Positions 11,367 through 21,884 of a stretch of 64,000 bases of DNA are shown piece by piece (position 1 is the stretch's first letter; the number at the start of each line of letters is the position of its first letter). A program made the position numbers and the translations under genes. A model generated the notes under the pieces. That model was given only the letters and a program-made list of their open reading frames with translations, had not been told where the DNA came from and searched no databases. Origin of the DNA: Maea johnstoni (Eukaryota; Annelida; Polychaeta; Spionida; Magelonidae); the NCBI GenBank assembly GCA_963942565.1, contig OZ012685.1, positions 20,397,593 to 20,461,592 on the forward strand, read 5' to 3'.

Positions 11367-11688
11367 CAGGGTCTTAGCCAGCAGGGTGTCAGGGTGTCTT
11401 TTTGGCACCCTGGTCCCTGAAAAATACCTATTTTGGGGGGAAAAGACACCCTATCTTTTGGTTAGAATTTTTTGAAAACATTAATTACAAGTAGATATTT
11501 CAAAAAGTTTTATCCTTAAATGATAACTAAGACATTTGTTGAAGAAATAAAGCATATAATTACTTGATTTGTCAATGTGCATGGTCAGTATGATGACTTA
11601 TCTTTTTTCAGTGAGGGGGTTTGGACACCCTGTTTTCTTGAAACCCCATTTTGGACACCCTGTTATGAACATCCTGGCTAAGACCTTG
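11367..11688. mobile_element. Family D hAT-like MITE, present only in block 1
   Basis: This 322-bp element has termini CAGGGTCTTAGCCAG and CTGGCTAAGACCTTG, inverted repeats with one mismatch. It is flanked by the 8-bp duplication ACTGTAAG (11359-11366 and 11689-11696). Block 2 has the uninterrupted site GCACTGTAATTTTTGG at about 62029. The 8-bp duplication and the CAGGG-type end fit the hAT superfamily. The interior has no open frame of note. It inserted after the two blocks separated. Confidence 0.95.
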
Positions 11689-12261
11689 ACTGTAAGTTTT
11701 GGAAATTTTGGAAACTGCCTTCCTGTGGAGCAGTACAGGTTGCAGTCTTGAAGTCAATTTCATATTCTTATAAGTAAGCAGTACTTGTATACCAATTATT
11801 TTACAATACAATATTTCTTTCCTATTTGATAACGATAGTTGGCCTATTGTATTGAGCATCAATACTAAATTCTAGTAAATACTTCTTCCAGTCAATTTCT
11901 CTAATATGATACTCCTGGTGGTGAAAATCCTAGAAGGAAAAATGCAGTACTTAACTTATTTATATCTGAAATACCAACGAATAGCCTATGTTGGTGACAT
12001 ATTTTGACCAGAGCATTTTTGGAAAATAATTCATGAAGAAATGATGATCAAGTTGATGGTTCAGTTTCTACCCTACATTGACCAGTGCATTGTACCTATT
12101 TTAAGTAACTACAAGCCCTTAGTCTATACCGGTAACAGCTATTCCGTCAACAACTGTCTTAGATTTCTGTTAGAGGGTAATCAGTATGTATCCCAAAGCC
12201 ACGTACATGCTCTCCATCACTTTATTTACCAAGTGAAAATATGCCATCGTTTCTGTTGACA

Positions 12262-12830
12262 CGTTCTCTGAGAAACAGCACATGTTTGGTATGTTGCCTG
12301 ACACTACCTTCTTTCTTTACAACAAACAGTCATGTTGGCACCAATACACCCAGGATACAATGACATACATTGTGGGGGGGGGGGGTGGATGTAGCCTGTA
12401 ACCCCCCAGCCACAGATATATTCTCTGAGGACCAGCACATGGTAAGTATGTTGCCTGACACTACCTTCTTTCTTTACAACAAACAGTAATGTTGGCACCA
12501 GTACACCTAGGATGCAATGACATACCCCCCCCCCCCCCCCCCCCCCCCCCCCAGCCACAAATACATTCTCACATTCTCTGAGAAACAGCTGCATAAGTTT
12601 GGTATTTTGCCTGCTTCCATTATGGAAAACACCAATGTTGACACAAATAAACCCAGGATACAATGACATACCTAATGTAAAGGGGGGACTCCTGAGGTTG
12701 CAGTCACCACCCCCCCCCCCCTCCAGCCACAAATACATTCTCTGAAAAACAGTATATGTTTGGGGTATGTTGCCTGCATCCAGTATGCATGGCAAATACC
12801 AATGTTGGCAGCAATAAACCTATGGTAAGA
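12262..12830. repeat. Four-unit minisatellite with homopolymer G/C tracts
   Basis: Diverged units of about 150-165 bp begin TTCTCTGAGRAMCAG at about 12263, 12420, 12571 and 12737. Each contains AATGTTGGCACCAATA, GGATACAATGACATAC and then a C- or G-homopolymer before CAGCCACAAATAC. The first unit has a G run (about 12371-12383) where later units have C runs (about 12525-12553 and 12711-12722). Confidence 0.85.
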
Positions 12831-13188
12831 GTAGGCACTTTGTAAGGCATGGGGGTAGGGGTGGGGCTGACTGCACCCATTCCATTTTTCATTATTGTTT
12901 TCTCATTTTTCGTATAGGCCAACCAAGGCCTGGTGACTGGGTTCTTGATAATATGCACAATTACCCCAGCCCCAGACAATGGTAATAGAGAGATAGTGTA
13001 GTTGGATCAATACATAGCAGGCATACTACAGCTAACTCAAACAATGCAAAAAGGAATTCAGTTTTTCTTATTGATCATTCTCAGGCCAGGCGTCAGCAAG
13101 TAAATTAGAGACATAATGTAAAGTAAACAGCCATAGTTTCCTTTGATTGTCTAACTGTGAACATCCCTGCAGGTAACCATGCATGCAG

Positions 13189-13327
13189 TTAACTCTTTCA
13201 TGCCCTTGACAGTGTGTCGTGGTTTAATAATGATCTTGGTACTTGTTTTGATAGCTCATGCTTTGTACATATGATTGAGTTTGCTGAATTCCTTTCGGAA
13301 AATAACATTTTCTGGGGGAGGGGTTAA
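13189..13327. mobile_element. Family B-like MITE, short
   Basis: TTAACTCTTTCATGCCC at 13189 and GGGAGGGGTTAA ending 13327 bound a 139-bp element. In block 2 the same copy (63530-63989) is split by a family D insertion. Confidence 0.6.
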
Positions 13328-13338
13328 ACGGACTATAA

Positions 13339-14613
13339 TTAAGAATTCGCAGCCTAGAAATCGAGGCTAATAATGTAAAAAAAACACATTTAAATATAGT
13401 AAAACACAGTAAAGCCTATTAGATAGGCTACTGGCTAGCTGCTGGCTCCACACATGTGGCCTAACATGGCCTGCACAGATTGTCATTCATATCCAACAGT
13501 GGATACATCTTATCTCACCACTAAGCATGTAGCTCTATCTAAATCATTATGATTTATCACTCACTGACCCCAGGGGTCGATAGGTGCAACATCCAGTCAG
13601 TGCCTCTGGAATGGATTAAACCTTTCACACCAGGAGCTTTCCTTAAAACCCTCAACCAGATATACTGTGAATTCTCAGAAAGAATTAAGGCCATTTATCA
13701 TTATTGTGAAAAATAATTTAAGGGGAATCGGGGACACCCTTGATCACAAACATCATAGCGCAGTAATATATAGGAAATATTCATGATTATCGGTAATCTT
13801 TTGCGGATACAGACTAATTAGGTACTGTATCTAGTTAGTATTACCTAAGGCTACTATAAGGACATTTGGGAATATCGTGTTGCATGTTCAGATTGGTATA
13901 CCTATTAATATCTAAGCTCTAATTGTGATTGGATCAAACAGCATTAAATTTGGCAAATCATTCCAAAATGACTTCTTTCTTGATTTAAACCATTTATCAC
14001 CAGAGAGCACAGACTATAAAGCCAAACAGATTTAAGGGGTGTCTTTCTAATGAAAGTTTAATACAGAAAACTATTCAATATGAACACCAGTGTCGATAAC
14101 CAGATACGCAACCAGCAGATCTCGCTTAACAGCCTTGGCACGACTCCTAGCCCAGGTGTTGACGAGAATAACTAAAGCAGTGCATTCTGCCAGAAACTCT
14201 TAAAGGTTCATTATTCTGTGCATGTGCTTGAGCAACTTCATCTATAATGTAAGTAAATATGAGAGCCCTTATTCGCCTATCTCCAGTCATATAATGATGT
14301 CACACTGAGGTGAGATTAGGTGTTCAGAGGGCTTTTATTTACAGTGCGCTCATGGTAATTGGTCCGTGGCAACCAATCCATGTTTCTTCATCTAAGATAT
14401 GAAGAAAAATATGTCCTTGCAACATGGCCAAATATATTCCCTCCAATATTTTGGAAAATAAAGGTTGATTATTGAGCTAAATGCCATAAAATCAAATCCT
14501 AACATAATGCCATAAAAATCAAATGATAACTGTCAAAGAGGACTCAAGGCATGATGGTGTTATTGCACTAACGATGTGTCTGACATATCACATCCTCTTC
14601 CCCAAATCAGCAC
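13339..14613. other. Unique stretch with scattered repeat fragments
   Basis: Fragments resembling family C ends (CAGCCTAGAAATCGAGGCTA near 13351, ATAGGCTACTGGC near 13424) and a family B start (TTAAACCTTTCACACCAGG at 13616) are visible. No gene was recognised. This is where block 1 sequence would be expected to continue beyond 64000 if the blocks are alleles. Confidence 0.5.
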
Positions 14614-14822
14614 ATAAACCTTTAAGAGGCTGGTGGCCTATTTGGCTAAAACAAATTTATGCCAAAAACCTGAGAAATGACTGAAATCTTGGCACATTGG
14701 TACTCATCTGAGAGTACTCAGCGAGAGCTAATTCCAATGAATACCAACATGACAGTTTTCAAAAATCTTTGCATCCCTGTGCATTGGACAAAAGTTATAG
14801 CCTCAGTATTGGGAAGCTTAAG
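14614..14822 (+). mobile_element. Family A MITE, plus orientation, diverged
   Basis: Left end ATAAACCTTTAAGAGGCTGGTGGCC, right end CCTCAGTATTGGGAAGCTTAA. Both termini are more decayed than in most copies, suggesting an older insertion. Confidence 0.8.
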
Positions 14823-15463
14823 AACCGACTATTTGATTACTTTCTGAGTAGATCATGTGAGCTAGCAGCTAAGATTCTAGTCAATATATCTATGGCTATA
14901 CAAAATAGCCACAGAAGAAGAAAAATATTGTCATGTGAGGGTATTAATTTATCATAGAAATGTCAATAAATGTCAATAAATCAATGCATTACATATAAAG
15001 ATGACACGTGCGTGTGCGTGTGTGTAATTCATTACATGATTGATGATACAGAATTAAATTATAAGGAGTGCATTTCTTGATGAATGTAAAGACTTAACAT
15101 GCTAGCCTTTTGGGCCCCTATCCTCAAAACGTTAGAGGCCTAGAACTAACTGTAGTAGTTCTTTACTGGCCCTTAATAAATCACCCTTTTCATTGAATCC
15201 TGGTTCAGCATCAGAGAGGATGGGATTAAGGTCAGAGACAGCGCAACATCTCAATGAACTCTAGCTGTTTACTGAACTGTTAATTAACCTTGGCTCGGGG
15301 TAGAAGTTAATAACAAGAAGCTATGATGACAGTACAAATACAAACATCCCAAGATCCCAATCTACATTCCTGAGTGTGTCAGTTTCCGCATGGCTGCCTG
15401 GACAGCTGGGTGCCTGCCTAGCATTGCCCTCTAATAGAACTCATCTTACATCATCGGTCCACG

Positions 15464-15733
15464 TAGAGTCTATGATCAACAAAAATATTGCTTTTCTCTG
15501 ATCTGGTCTATCTTTTGATCAATATTTAGGTGTTAGTTTGAGTTGCTGTTGATAGATGGCGCCAATGGTGGTCACCCTGGTCAGTCAGAATCAAGAAATT
15601 TGAAATGAACCCATGCTGGCCACCTGGTGAGCCAATAGAGAACTACATATGGGTAGAAATCTTAGAGTGGTATATAAACATAAGTTAAACAATTCAAGAA
15701 GTGAAATAAATTTCTTGGCCTAGGACTAGGCTA
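15464..15733 (-). mobile_element. Family C MITE, 9-bp target duplication
   Basis: This 270-bp element runs from TAGAGTCTATGATC to CCTAGGACTAGGCTA. It is flanked by exact copies of CGGTCCACG (15455-15463 and 15734-15742). Relative to 50787-51066 it is inverted, and both share interior text such as CACCACTGG/CCAATGGTGG and CCACCTGGTGAGCC. Nine-base duplications fit Mutator-like elements, but the assignment is inferred from length alone. Confidence 0.9.
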
Positions 15734-15754
15734 CGGTCCACGCAATACAAGATA

Positions 15755-15925
15755 CTAAATTAACCTATTCACGCTCAGAGTTTCTCTAGAAAATATAGTC
15801 TGCTACTTACATACTTTGGAGAATGACTTAGAAATGAAGCAAAAGTTGGGGAAATATTTATAGGAGAAATCAATCATTATTTTGCACCTAACCAACAACT
15901 CTCCTTCAAATATTTTGCATGCAAT
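15755..15925. mobile_element. Family B MITE fragment
   Basis: It starts AATTAACCTATTCACGCTCAGAG and has CAACTCTCCTTCAAATATTTTGC near its right edge. The right terminus is missing. Confidence 0.6.
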
Positions 15926-15940
15926 ACAAGACACTTTAAC

Positions 15941-15990
15941 CATTCCATTGCACAAGGATGCAAAGATTTTAAATAACCATATAAACCCTG
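15941..15990 (-). mobile_element. Family A MITE fragment
   Basis: TTTAACCATTCCATTGCACAAGGATG and the following 25 bases resemble the minus-orientation start, with an internal deletion. It merges into the candidate open frame that follows. Confidence 0.5.
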
Positions 15991-16197
15991 GTCCATTTAA
16001 AGAAATGGACTAGTACAATCAACTTCTCCAAGACAGAAGTCACTGAATCAGAACTCAACATTTTCCAAGAGCAGCTGGTTCATTTGCAAGGGAATTGGTT
16101 TTCAAGCATATCTGAAGCTTCATTCAAGCAATTTGGATGTACAACCCTTGTGGATCGTTATCTGACCCTTGGAGTTATGGGTACACCAAAATTTTGA
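15985..16197 (+). CDS. Candidate terminal exon or coding remnant, no start codon
   Basis: One frame is open for 70 codons from just after a TAA at 15982 to TGA at 16195. The peptide has ordinary composition, for example NFSKTEVTESELNIFQEQLV and FKQFGCTTLVDRYLTLGV, unlike the simple-repeat frames elsewhere. The second piece loosely recalls the last helix of a SAM domain, but I cannot confirm that. An AATAAA lies at 16292, about 95 bases after the stop, as in a last exon. There is no in-frame ATG or convincing acceptor. It could be a decayed gene fragment. The family is not recognised. Confidence 0.3.
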   Translation, partial: TLVHLKKWTSTINFSKTEVTESELNIFQEQLVHLQGNWFSSISEASFKQFGCTTLVDRYLTLGVMGTPKF

Positions 16198-16291
16198 GGA
16201 GTGTAGTTTTGTAAAATGTCATTTTCAAATTGAATTCATTTCACCCCATTAGAAATGCAATTATATTTTATTGGGGATAATGCCTTATTTT

Positions 16292-16297
16292 AATAAA
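16292..16297 (+). terminator. AATAAA polyadenylation-like signal
   Basis: An AATAAA hexamer lies about 95 bases after the TGA of the candidate frame at 15985-16197. In AT-rich DNA such hexamers are frequent, so the position is suggestive only. Confidence 0.2.
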
Positions 16298-16367
16298 TGA
16301 ATATATGTCAACGTTTATGGTTTATGTTGTAGTCTCCCTTGAAAGGAAGAATGCCCAAAAGTTTTAA

Positions 16368-16415
16368 GATTGCCAATTTTGGGGACCCAGTTTGTAGATC
16401 CTGGCTATGACCCTG
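16368..16415. mobile_element. Family D hAT-like MITE, right-end fragment
   Basis: The text CCAATTTTGGGGACCCAG and CCTGGCTATGACCCTG matches the right end of 40499-40814. No left terminus was found. Confidence 0.55.
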
Positions 16416-17203
16416 CCCAGGATGTTATGGCCGGCTTGCCTGACTCTTTAGGCTGCCTACAGGACCCCACCAGAGGCCTGGCTGTCAGCAGGATTGACTG
16501 ACTGCCAGAGAGTGTGTTCTATATAAACAGGCCAAGTGTGGAGACCTTAAACTAGGCCAAGAGAGTCACAGCTCCTCCACTTCTAAGGCCTCTCACAGAA
16601 TAGAACAATATCCATTCGCCTTTTCCAACTGGAAAGACACTAGAACATATATATCTATACAAGGCTACTCCAGGCTTGCGATACCTAAAAATTACAGTAT
16701 CCATTCGCCTTTTTTTCCAAATATTCTATAACGAATAACCTATGGTATAGCTGAAAAATTTGCTATTCCTTCTTATTAGAAACAATATCCAAACTGTTTT
16801 GCAAAGTCAACCAAAACCATCCTGTACAATGGTGGGTATTTCTGAGACAGATACAACACAAGCTTCCTCTTAGTATATTATTGTATATTAACATCCTCAA
16901 TATAACCAATATCAAATGAAACAGTCACATTGACATGTACTTCTTATCTATGCCTATAGACGGATACATATTTAGGCGTCTCATATTATACCACAGTATC
17001 CACACATTCTGCATAGACAATATCCAATAATACGGCCACTCTTGTGTGTATTTCATATCTGGGCTAGTAGACAGACACCCAAGGGTTATCATTTAATAAT
17101 ATAACATACAAACATTAAGAGTAACTTAAATCATGTGATGTAGTCACCCTGACACATCAAGTTTCTTATCTAGACCTGCATGAGCTCAATAGTTAAGTAG
17201 GCC
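16416..17203. other. Unique stretch with a TATA-like box
   Basis: A relatively GC-rich segment (16420-16620) holds TATATAAA at 16520-16527 followed by CAGGCCAAG. No open frame follows that I would call a gene. The remainder is featureless AT-rich DNA. Confidence 0.35.
16520..16527 (+). promoter_or_regulatory. TATA-like box
   Basis: TATATAAA sits downstream of a GC-richer 100 bp. An initiator or first exon was not identified, so function is a guess. Confidence 0.15.
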
Positions 17204-17465
17204 AGTAAAAAAAACTTCAACTAGTCCAACAGGGCCAGTAAATATTTCGGACAAGTTTCCCCTCAAGAATATCCAAAACAGTTTTGAAATAAATGAAGAT
17301 AGAATAAATAAAAATAAATGTTGTCTGTAAATTTTATGCAATGTTTTTTCTTTTACTGTTTAAGAAAAAAATTGTAGGACCAGTAAAATTTTTGCAGGAC
17401 CAGTATTTCTCCGGTGTTACTGGTCCTACGGGGCCAGTACCATTTTAAGTTCGCATTGAGGCCTG
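17204..17465 (-). mobile_element. Family E hAT-like element (CAGGCCTCAATGC end)
   Basis: Read on the minus strand it starts CAGGCCTCAATGCGAACTT. The interior repeats GGACCAGTA and GGGCCAGTA motifs that also occur, reversed, at 26003-26303. The CAGGCCT end type is familiar from hAT elements. The target duplication is not clear. Confidence 0.6.
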
Positions 17466-17674
17466 ACAATACAATACTTGCATTGTTCTACCATTCATAC
17501 ATTCCTCTACTGAAACACACATTCCTATACTGATCAGTCCTCAGGCATGCATTAAGAGATGCTGCATGTCTCAGGACATCTATTATTCAAAGCCACCTCA
17601 TCCTTTCTTCATCTTCACCGATACCATACACTGAATGCCACCTCTGCCTCCGACCCATATTGAATACATAAAAC

Positions 17675-17887
17675 TTAACCCTTCCAATGCTGAAGCAACT
17701 TTCATCAAAAGCACAAGGACGGAAAGAATTTTGAAAAGCATCTAAACCCTGTCATGTTCGTATTCATTGGATAGCTCTTGCTGAGTACTCTCAGATGAGT
17801 ACCCATGTGCCAGGGTTTCGTTCAATTTTCAGTTTTTTTTCATCATTTTGTATTGGCCAAATTAGCCACCACCAGCATAAGGGTTAA
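17675..17887 (-). mobile_element. Family A MITE, minus orientation
   Basis: TTAA at 17675-17678 and 17884-17887, ends CCCTTCCAATGCTGAAGC and CCACCAGCATAAGGG. It is a good full-length example. Confidence 0.95.
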
Positions 17888-18101
17888 TTGATAGAGAAGA
17901 GCTGATCGGCAACAAGGATGTTTGTAGTAGTACTGTTGTGTTATCGTACAAACATATTGATAGATGTGACAGCACATCTAGATCTTTGATACACTAGAGC
18001 CTGGGATCTAAATAACCGGTATATATCTGTATTGATAACAAATGTAGAGGGGCACCTTGCCAGCATATATACAATCTCAATAGTCAAGGGGGTGTGTGTT
18101 T

Positions 18102-18318
18102 AAGGATGAGGATGTTTGTAGAATAGATAATGGTATCATTAAACTTCTTAAAAACACAAGATGTGATTGACAATGGGGTGAGGATACCTTCAACCCATCT
18201 TGATGAAGATTGTTTGAGAATGAGGATGTTTGTAGAATAGATAAGATCTTCATTAAACTTCTTAAAACACAAGGTTTGATTGACAATGGGGTGAGGATAC
18301 CTTCAACCCATCTTCAAA
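18102..18318. repeat. Two-unit tandem duplication, 114-bp period
   Basis: GAGGATGTTTGTAGAATAGA recurs at 18108 and 18222, and GGTGAGGATACCTTCAACCC closes both units. The period is a multiple of three, which keeps a minus-strand frame open across both units and yields a repeated peptide. That frame is a by-product of the repeat. Confidence 0.9.
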
Positions 18319-18850
18319 TATATTATACAGAACAAAAAGGGGTGGGACTAAGAGGACAATTCAAATAGGGTAAAGATGGTCATTGTATATTCTTAACAAG
18401 AAACAATTATTCTAATGCGATTAACATAGATATTGAAATAGAACATAATCATTAATGCACAAACTGAAGTCCTAATAGCACATAAAGCAAACAATACAGA
18501 TGGACATAAGTCTTATCAAGACTTAAACCGATCCTCTACTTAGAATATATCCAAGTGCATCAGAAGTTCCCACACCATGCTTCTCCCTACATTTTTTCTA
18601 GGAGCAATAAGTGTACCTCATACCGTCCACTTCATAAAAGAGCACCCCCTCCCCCATGTCCATGAAAAACAATCTGACTTTTATCCATTGTAAAAACTAT
18701 ACCCCATCCCATGCTTTGGATGACCCCATCAGATACATATATGGCTATTTCCATATCCCAGGCAATAAGAATATCCCAGACCCTCCTACCCTGCATACAG
18801 GATGGTAGTTCAGGGGGTTGTAGAAGGTGTTATGAAGTAAAGATCGTCAC

Positions 18851-19057
18851 CTGATTATCTTGTGAAGTTTGAGCAGATTGAGGAATTTGTTGCGACGAGG
18901 ATGCTTGGCTTCCGTCGTTACTAGTAGGGGTAGTAGGAGTAGTATCCTTGGCGGGCACGGTGGCGCCACCTACATCCTGTCCCCCAGCCCTCGCCTCCCC
19001 CTCACCAGCTGTGGTGGGGGAGGGGGACTTGGCGAGCTTCCGCAATTTCTGCCCCAT
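18851..19057 (-). CDS. Candidate first coding exon, possible N-myristoylated protein
   Basis: On the minus strand an ATG at 19057 in a strong start context (ACCATGG) opens 69 codons. They end exactly at CAG|GTGACG, a plausible splice donor, so the exon ends in phase 0. The peptide begins MGQKLRKLAK: Gly2 plus a basic patch suits N-myristoylation and membrane attachment. It continues as a Gly/Ala/Ser/Thr/Gln-rich, probably disordered stretch. Base composition here is clearly more GC-rich than in the flanks, and the GC-rich zone extends upstream to about 19480, as expected for a promoter and 5' UTR. Reading past the donor gives only six codons before a stop. I found no convincing downstream exon and do not recognise the family. 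Confidence 0.4.
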
Positions 19058-19492
19058 GGTATAAATAAGTAAGTAAATCCTAGAGTTTCAACGATGATGA
19101 TGATGATGATGTACGTTAATCCACTGGTATCATAAACCCAAGTTAACAACACTCCACATGTCCGTGTAGGAGGAGCAATCGAAAAACTGTTCCGAAGGTG
19201 CCGAGGTCGGTCGGGTTACTAGCTCCTCACAGCTTGCACTATGCAGAGACGCTGGTAGCTGTGGTTAATTATTAATGTGTTAGACTGGGCAGGTTGGACA
19301 TGCGTAGCTGGGGCCTGTAGGCATGTAGGGCTACTACCTCCAGCCCATGTGAAATCAATCGATGTGAACACTACTGCACACTCACTCACAGCAGCTAGGC
19401 TGGCTGGCTGGCTGGCCCAGGCTTCCCGGCTGGCAGGATCTTCTGGGGAGACACACAGGAAAAGATACCAGGCTGGGAAACTCTCATCTTCC
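19058..19492 (-). promoter_or_regulatory. GC-richer region upstream of the candidate exon
   Basis: It includes a short (ATC)5 run at 19096-19110 (minus strand) and CpG-containing text such as GCCGAGGTCGGTCGGG at 19200. It lies upstream of the minus-strand ATG at 19057. No TATA box at a useful distance is seen. It may be a 5' UTR and promoter, or just a CpG-rich patch. Confidence 0.2.
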
Positions 19493-19708
19493 TTAACCCC
19501 TTCAATGCTGAGACTACTTTCGTCTAAGTTACAAAAACTCAAAATATTTTGAAAATCATCTCAATCCTGTCATATTGGTATTTATAGGAACGCTCTCATT
19601 GAGTACTAACATATGAGAACCCATTTGCCAGGGTTTCAGTAATTTTTCTGCTTTTTTCACATTATATTTTGTATTGATTAAATTAGCCACCACCAGCCAA
19701 AGGGTTAA
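19493..19708 (-). mobile_element. Family A MITE, minus orientation
   Basis: TTAA at 19493-19496 and 19705-19708. It sits inside the degenerate repeat array that continues at 20305: the flanks AAACTCTCATCTTCC and CACACTCCTTGCCC are array sequence. Confidence 0.92.
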
Positions 19709-19763
19709 CACACTCCTTGCCCAGTTGCCCTATTACCTAATATTCCTAGGGTAATGGGTAGCT

Positions 19764-19978
19764 TTAACCCTTATGCTGCTGGTGGCTAACTTGGCTTATA
19801 TAAAAAAAAATGATGCAAATACCTGAAAAATAACCCTGGCACGAGGGTACTCATCTGAAAGTGCTCAGTGAGAGCTATTCAATGAGTACCAACATGACAG
19901 GGTTAAGATGGTTTTCAAAAATCTTTGCGGCCTTATGCTTTGAACAAATTAAAGTAGCTTCAGCATTGGAAGGGTTAA
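19764..19978 (+). mobile_element. Family A MITE, plus orientation
   Basis: TTAA at 19764-19767 and 19975-19978. The left flank AATGGGTAGCTTTAA is the array sequence seen intact at 20375 and 20503, so the insertion used a TTAA inside the repeat unit. Confidence 0.92.
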
Positions 19979-20304
19979 TCCCTGTCCTGCTGAATTGTTG
20001 AATGGACCCTGTCCTGACAACTGCATTGATATTGGTCCCTTGAGACAAAACTGACCATTGAGGGTTTTAGGGGCACAACTTGAATTTTGAGGAGTTACCC
20101 CCAACTTGCCATTTGTCAAAATGAAGGTCTTATGATGGGGTAGCTGCTTTGGGTCATGTACAGGCTCTGTGGGGGGTCCTGAAGACAAGCCAGCCAAATG
20201 GTCATTAGCAGGTCAGCACATGCATACTGATATTTCCTGGTTTAATGCACAGCAGGTTACTTAATGTCTTCCAGATATTTCTGAGTTCAGCAGGACCAGG
20301 GTTT

Positions 20305-20705
20305 ACACACTCCTTGCCCTATGACCTTATAGTCATAAGACGGAACTTCAAGTAGGGTATTGGGTAGCTTTATTAAATAAGAGCCACAGACACAATATCG
20401 ATACCAAGCTGGGAATCTCTCTTCCTTACATTACACTCCTTGCCCTATGACCTGATAATCCTAAGACGGAACTTCAAGTAGGTTATTGGGTAGCTTTAGA
20501 TAAGAGCCATAGACACAATATCGATAAAGCTGGTAAACCCTCTTCCTTACGACAATCCTTGCCCTATTAAATACAAGCCAGAAAAACATGGAAAAAGATA
20601 CCAGGCTGATCGACTCTCTACCTTGCCATACTGCTTGCCCTATGACCTCATAGCCCTAAGACGGTACTTCAAGTAGGGTAATGGGCGGCTTTAAATAAGA
20701 GCCAT
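20305..20705. repeat. Minisatellite, about 120-bp unit
   Basis: Units share CACTCCTTGCCCTATGACC, CTAAGACGGAACTTCAAGTA, GGGTAATGGGTAGCTTTA, GAGCCATAGACACAATATCG and CTCTCTTCCTTAC. Starts are near 20305, 20433, 20552 (internally deleted) and 20630. A separate older unit spans 19440-19770 and is split by two family A insertions. Confidence 0.85.
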
Positions 20706-21884
20706 ACAGGTTAATATACAGTGATAAAGCAGTAAGCTTAAGTAAGCCTCATTGCATCCAGTGGTGTGCACATAACAGATTCTCGCATGACTGAACATAT
20801 ACAATGTGTTCAATAACAACAGAAACCTGTCAGCAGGAGCAGGTACTGTGCTTAATGCCTTTACACATGAAATAATCATCCACCTGTTGGGTACTCCACT
20901 ACAGAGCAAAATCAAAGGAATATACTTTACCTGTGCATGCTGAAACTTAATATACTTGAACCTATTCAAAAGGTGACTTCTGACTCATCATATACATGTA
21001 TGCGGAATAATTTTCCAAGTTTTTTAATGTCTTTCCTTTCCTATGTGGAATGCTTTATTAGCACATTCAAATTGTTCATATGTGGCTCCCAAATCTTTAA
21101 ATTTTGGCACAATAAAATCTTCCTTTCCCTAGCACTAGTGCTTGACTTTGACATGCTGTTGGTTGCGCAAAACGATAAATACTCTAAGCTACTTCCCTTG
21201 CCAAATTTCATTTGCTCTTTATGCTTGCTGTGTTACTGATAAAAAGGAAAACTTTGCGACTTGAGGCTAATGTGTATTAATGTGTCTCCGTTCACATATG
21301 TCACTGTAAGAGCTGACACACATGTGACTTCTCTACATCGCCAGGCAGCCCTGTCAATGCTCGGCCCATATTTCATGAGATATGTCATGCGGCCGGTCCT
21401 ACTTAGTCTATTATCATTACTGCTCAGGCCTGCGAGAAATACGATCCCGTCTTTCAATCCCAGCGCATAATAAACACACATCCCTGCATGATATTTGCTA
21501 CTCATACATTCAAACCATGCTGATAAATGCTACTCATACGTTTGTTTGCTACAAACCGTACTGATAAAAGTCTTACCAAGTATTTCATGCACTTTTACAT
21601 ATTCATACATGGGTTCCTTCCTCAATTTATAGGAATAAAATTCTAAAACTATTTAACTTAATATTATGATGTTTTATATGTTTACATCCCTATCAACCCA
21701 TTTGCTTATGGAGTGCTTTCACAATCTGAAAACTATGAACCATAACTTCATAACAATTAATATTTGAAAATATCTAAGGTAGGTGCCAAAGCCTATAAAG
21801 ACGAGCAAGAACTTTGATTCAAATATTTTTCAAATTGTTTTGTTCATTATTGAAAAATATTTCAATATGTACTTTCCTTTTCAG
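20706..21884. other. Unique stretch, nothing convincing
   Basis: It holds short open frames on both strands, including 90 codons on the minus strand at 21233-21505, but none has start context, splice partners or a recognisable domain. A weak family B-like start (CAACCCATTTGC) lies near 21695. Confidence 0.4.

Noticed and set aside
12304-12979. Glycine-rich 91-163 codon minus-strand frames
   Set aside because: They run through poly-C tracts whose lengths differ between the blocks, so the frame is not maintained.
18077-18286. Repeated CVFKKFN peptide frame
   Set aside because: By-product of a two-unit 114-bp tandem duplication.
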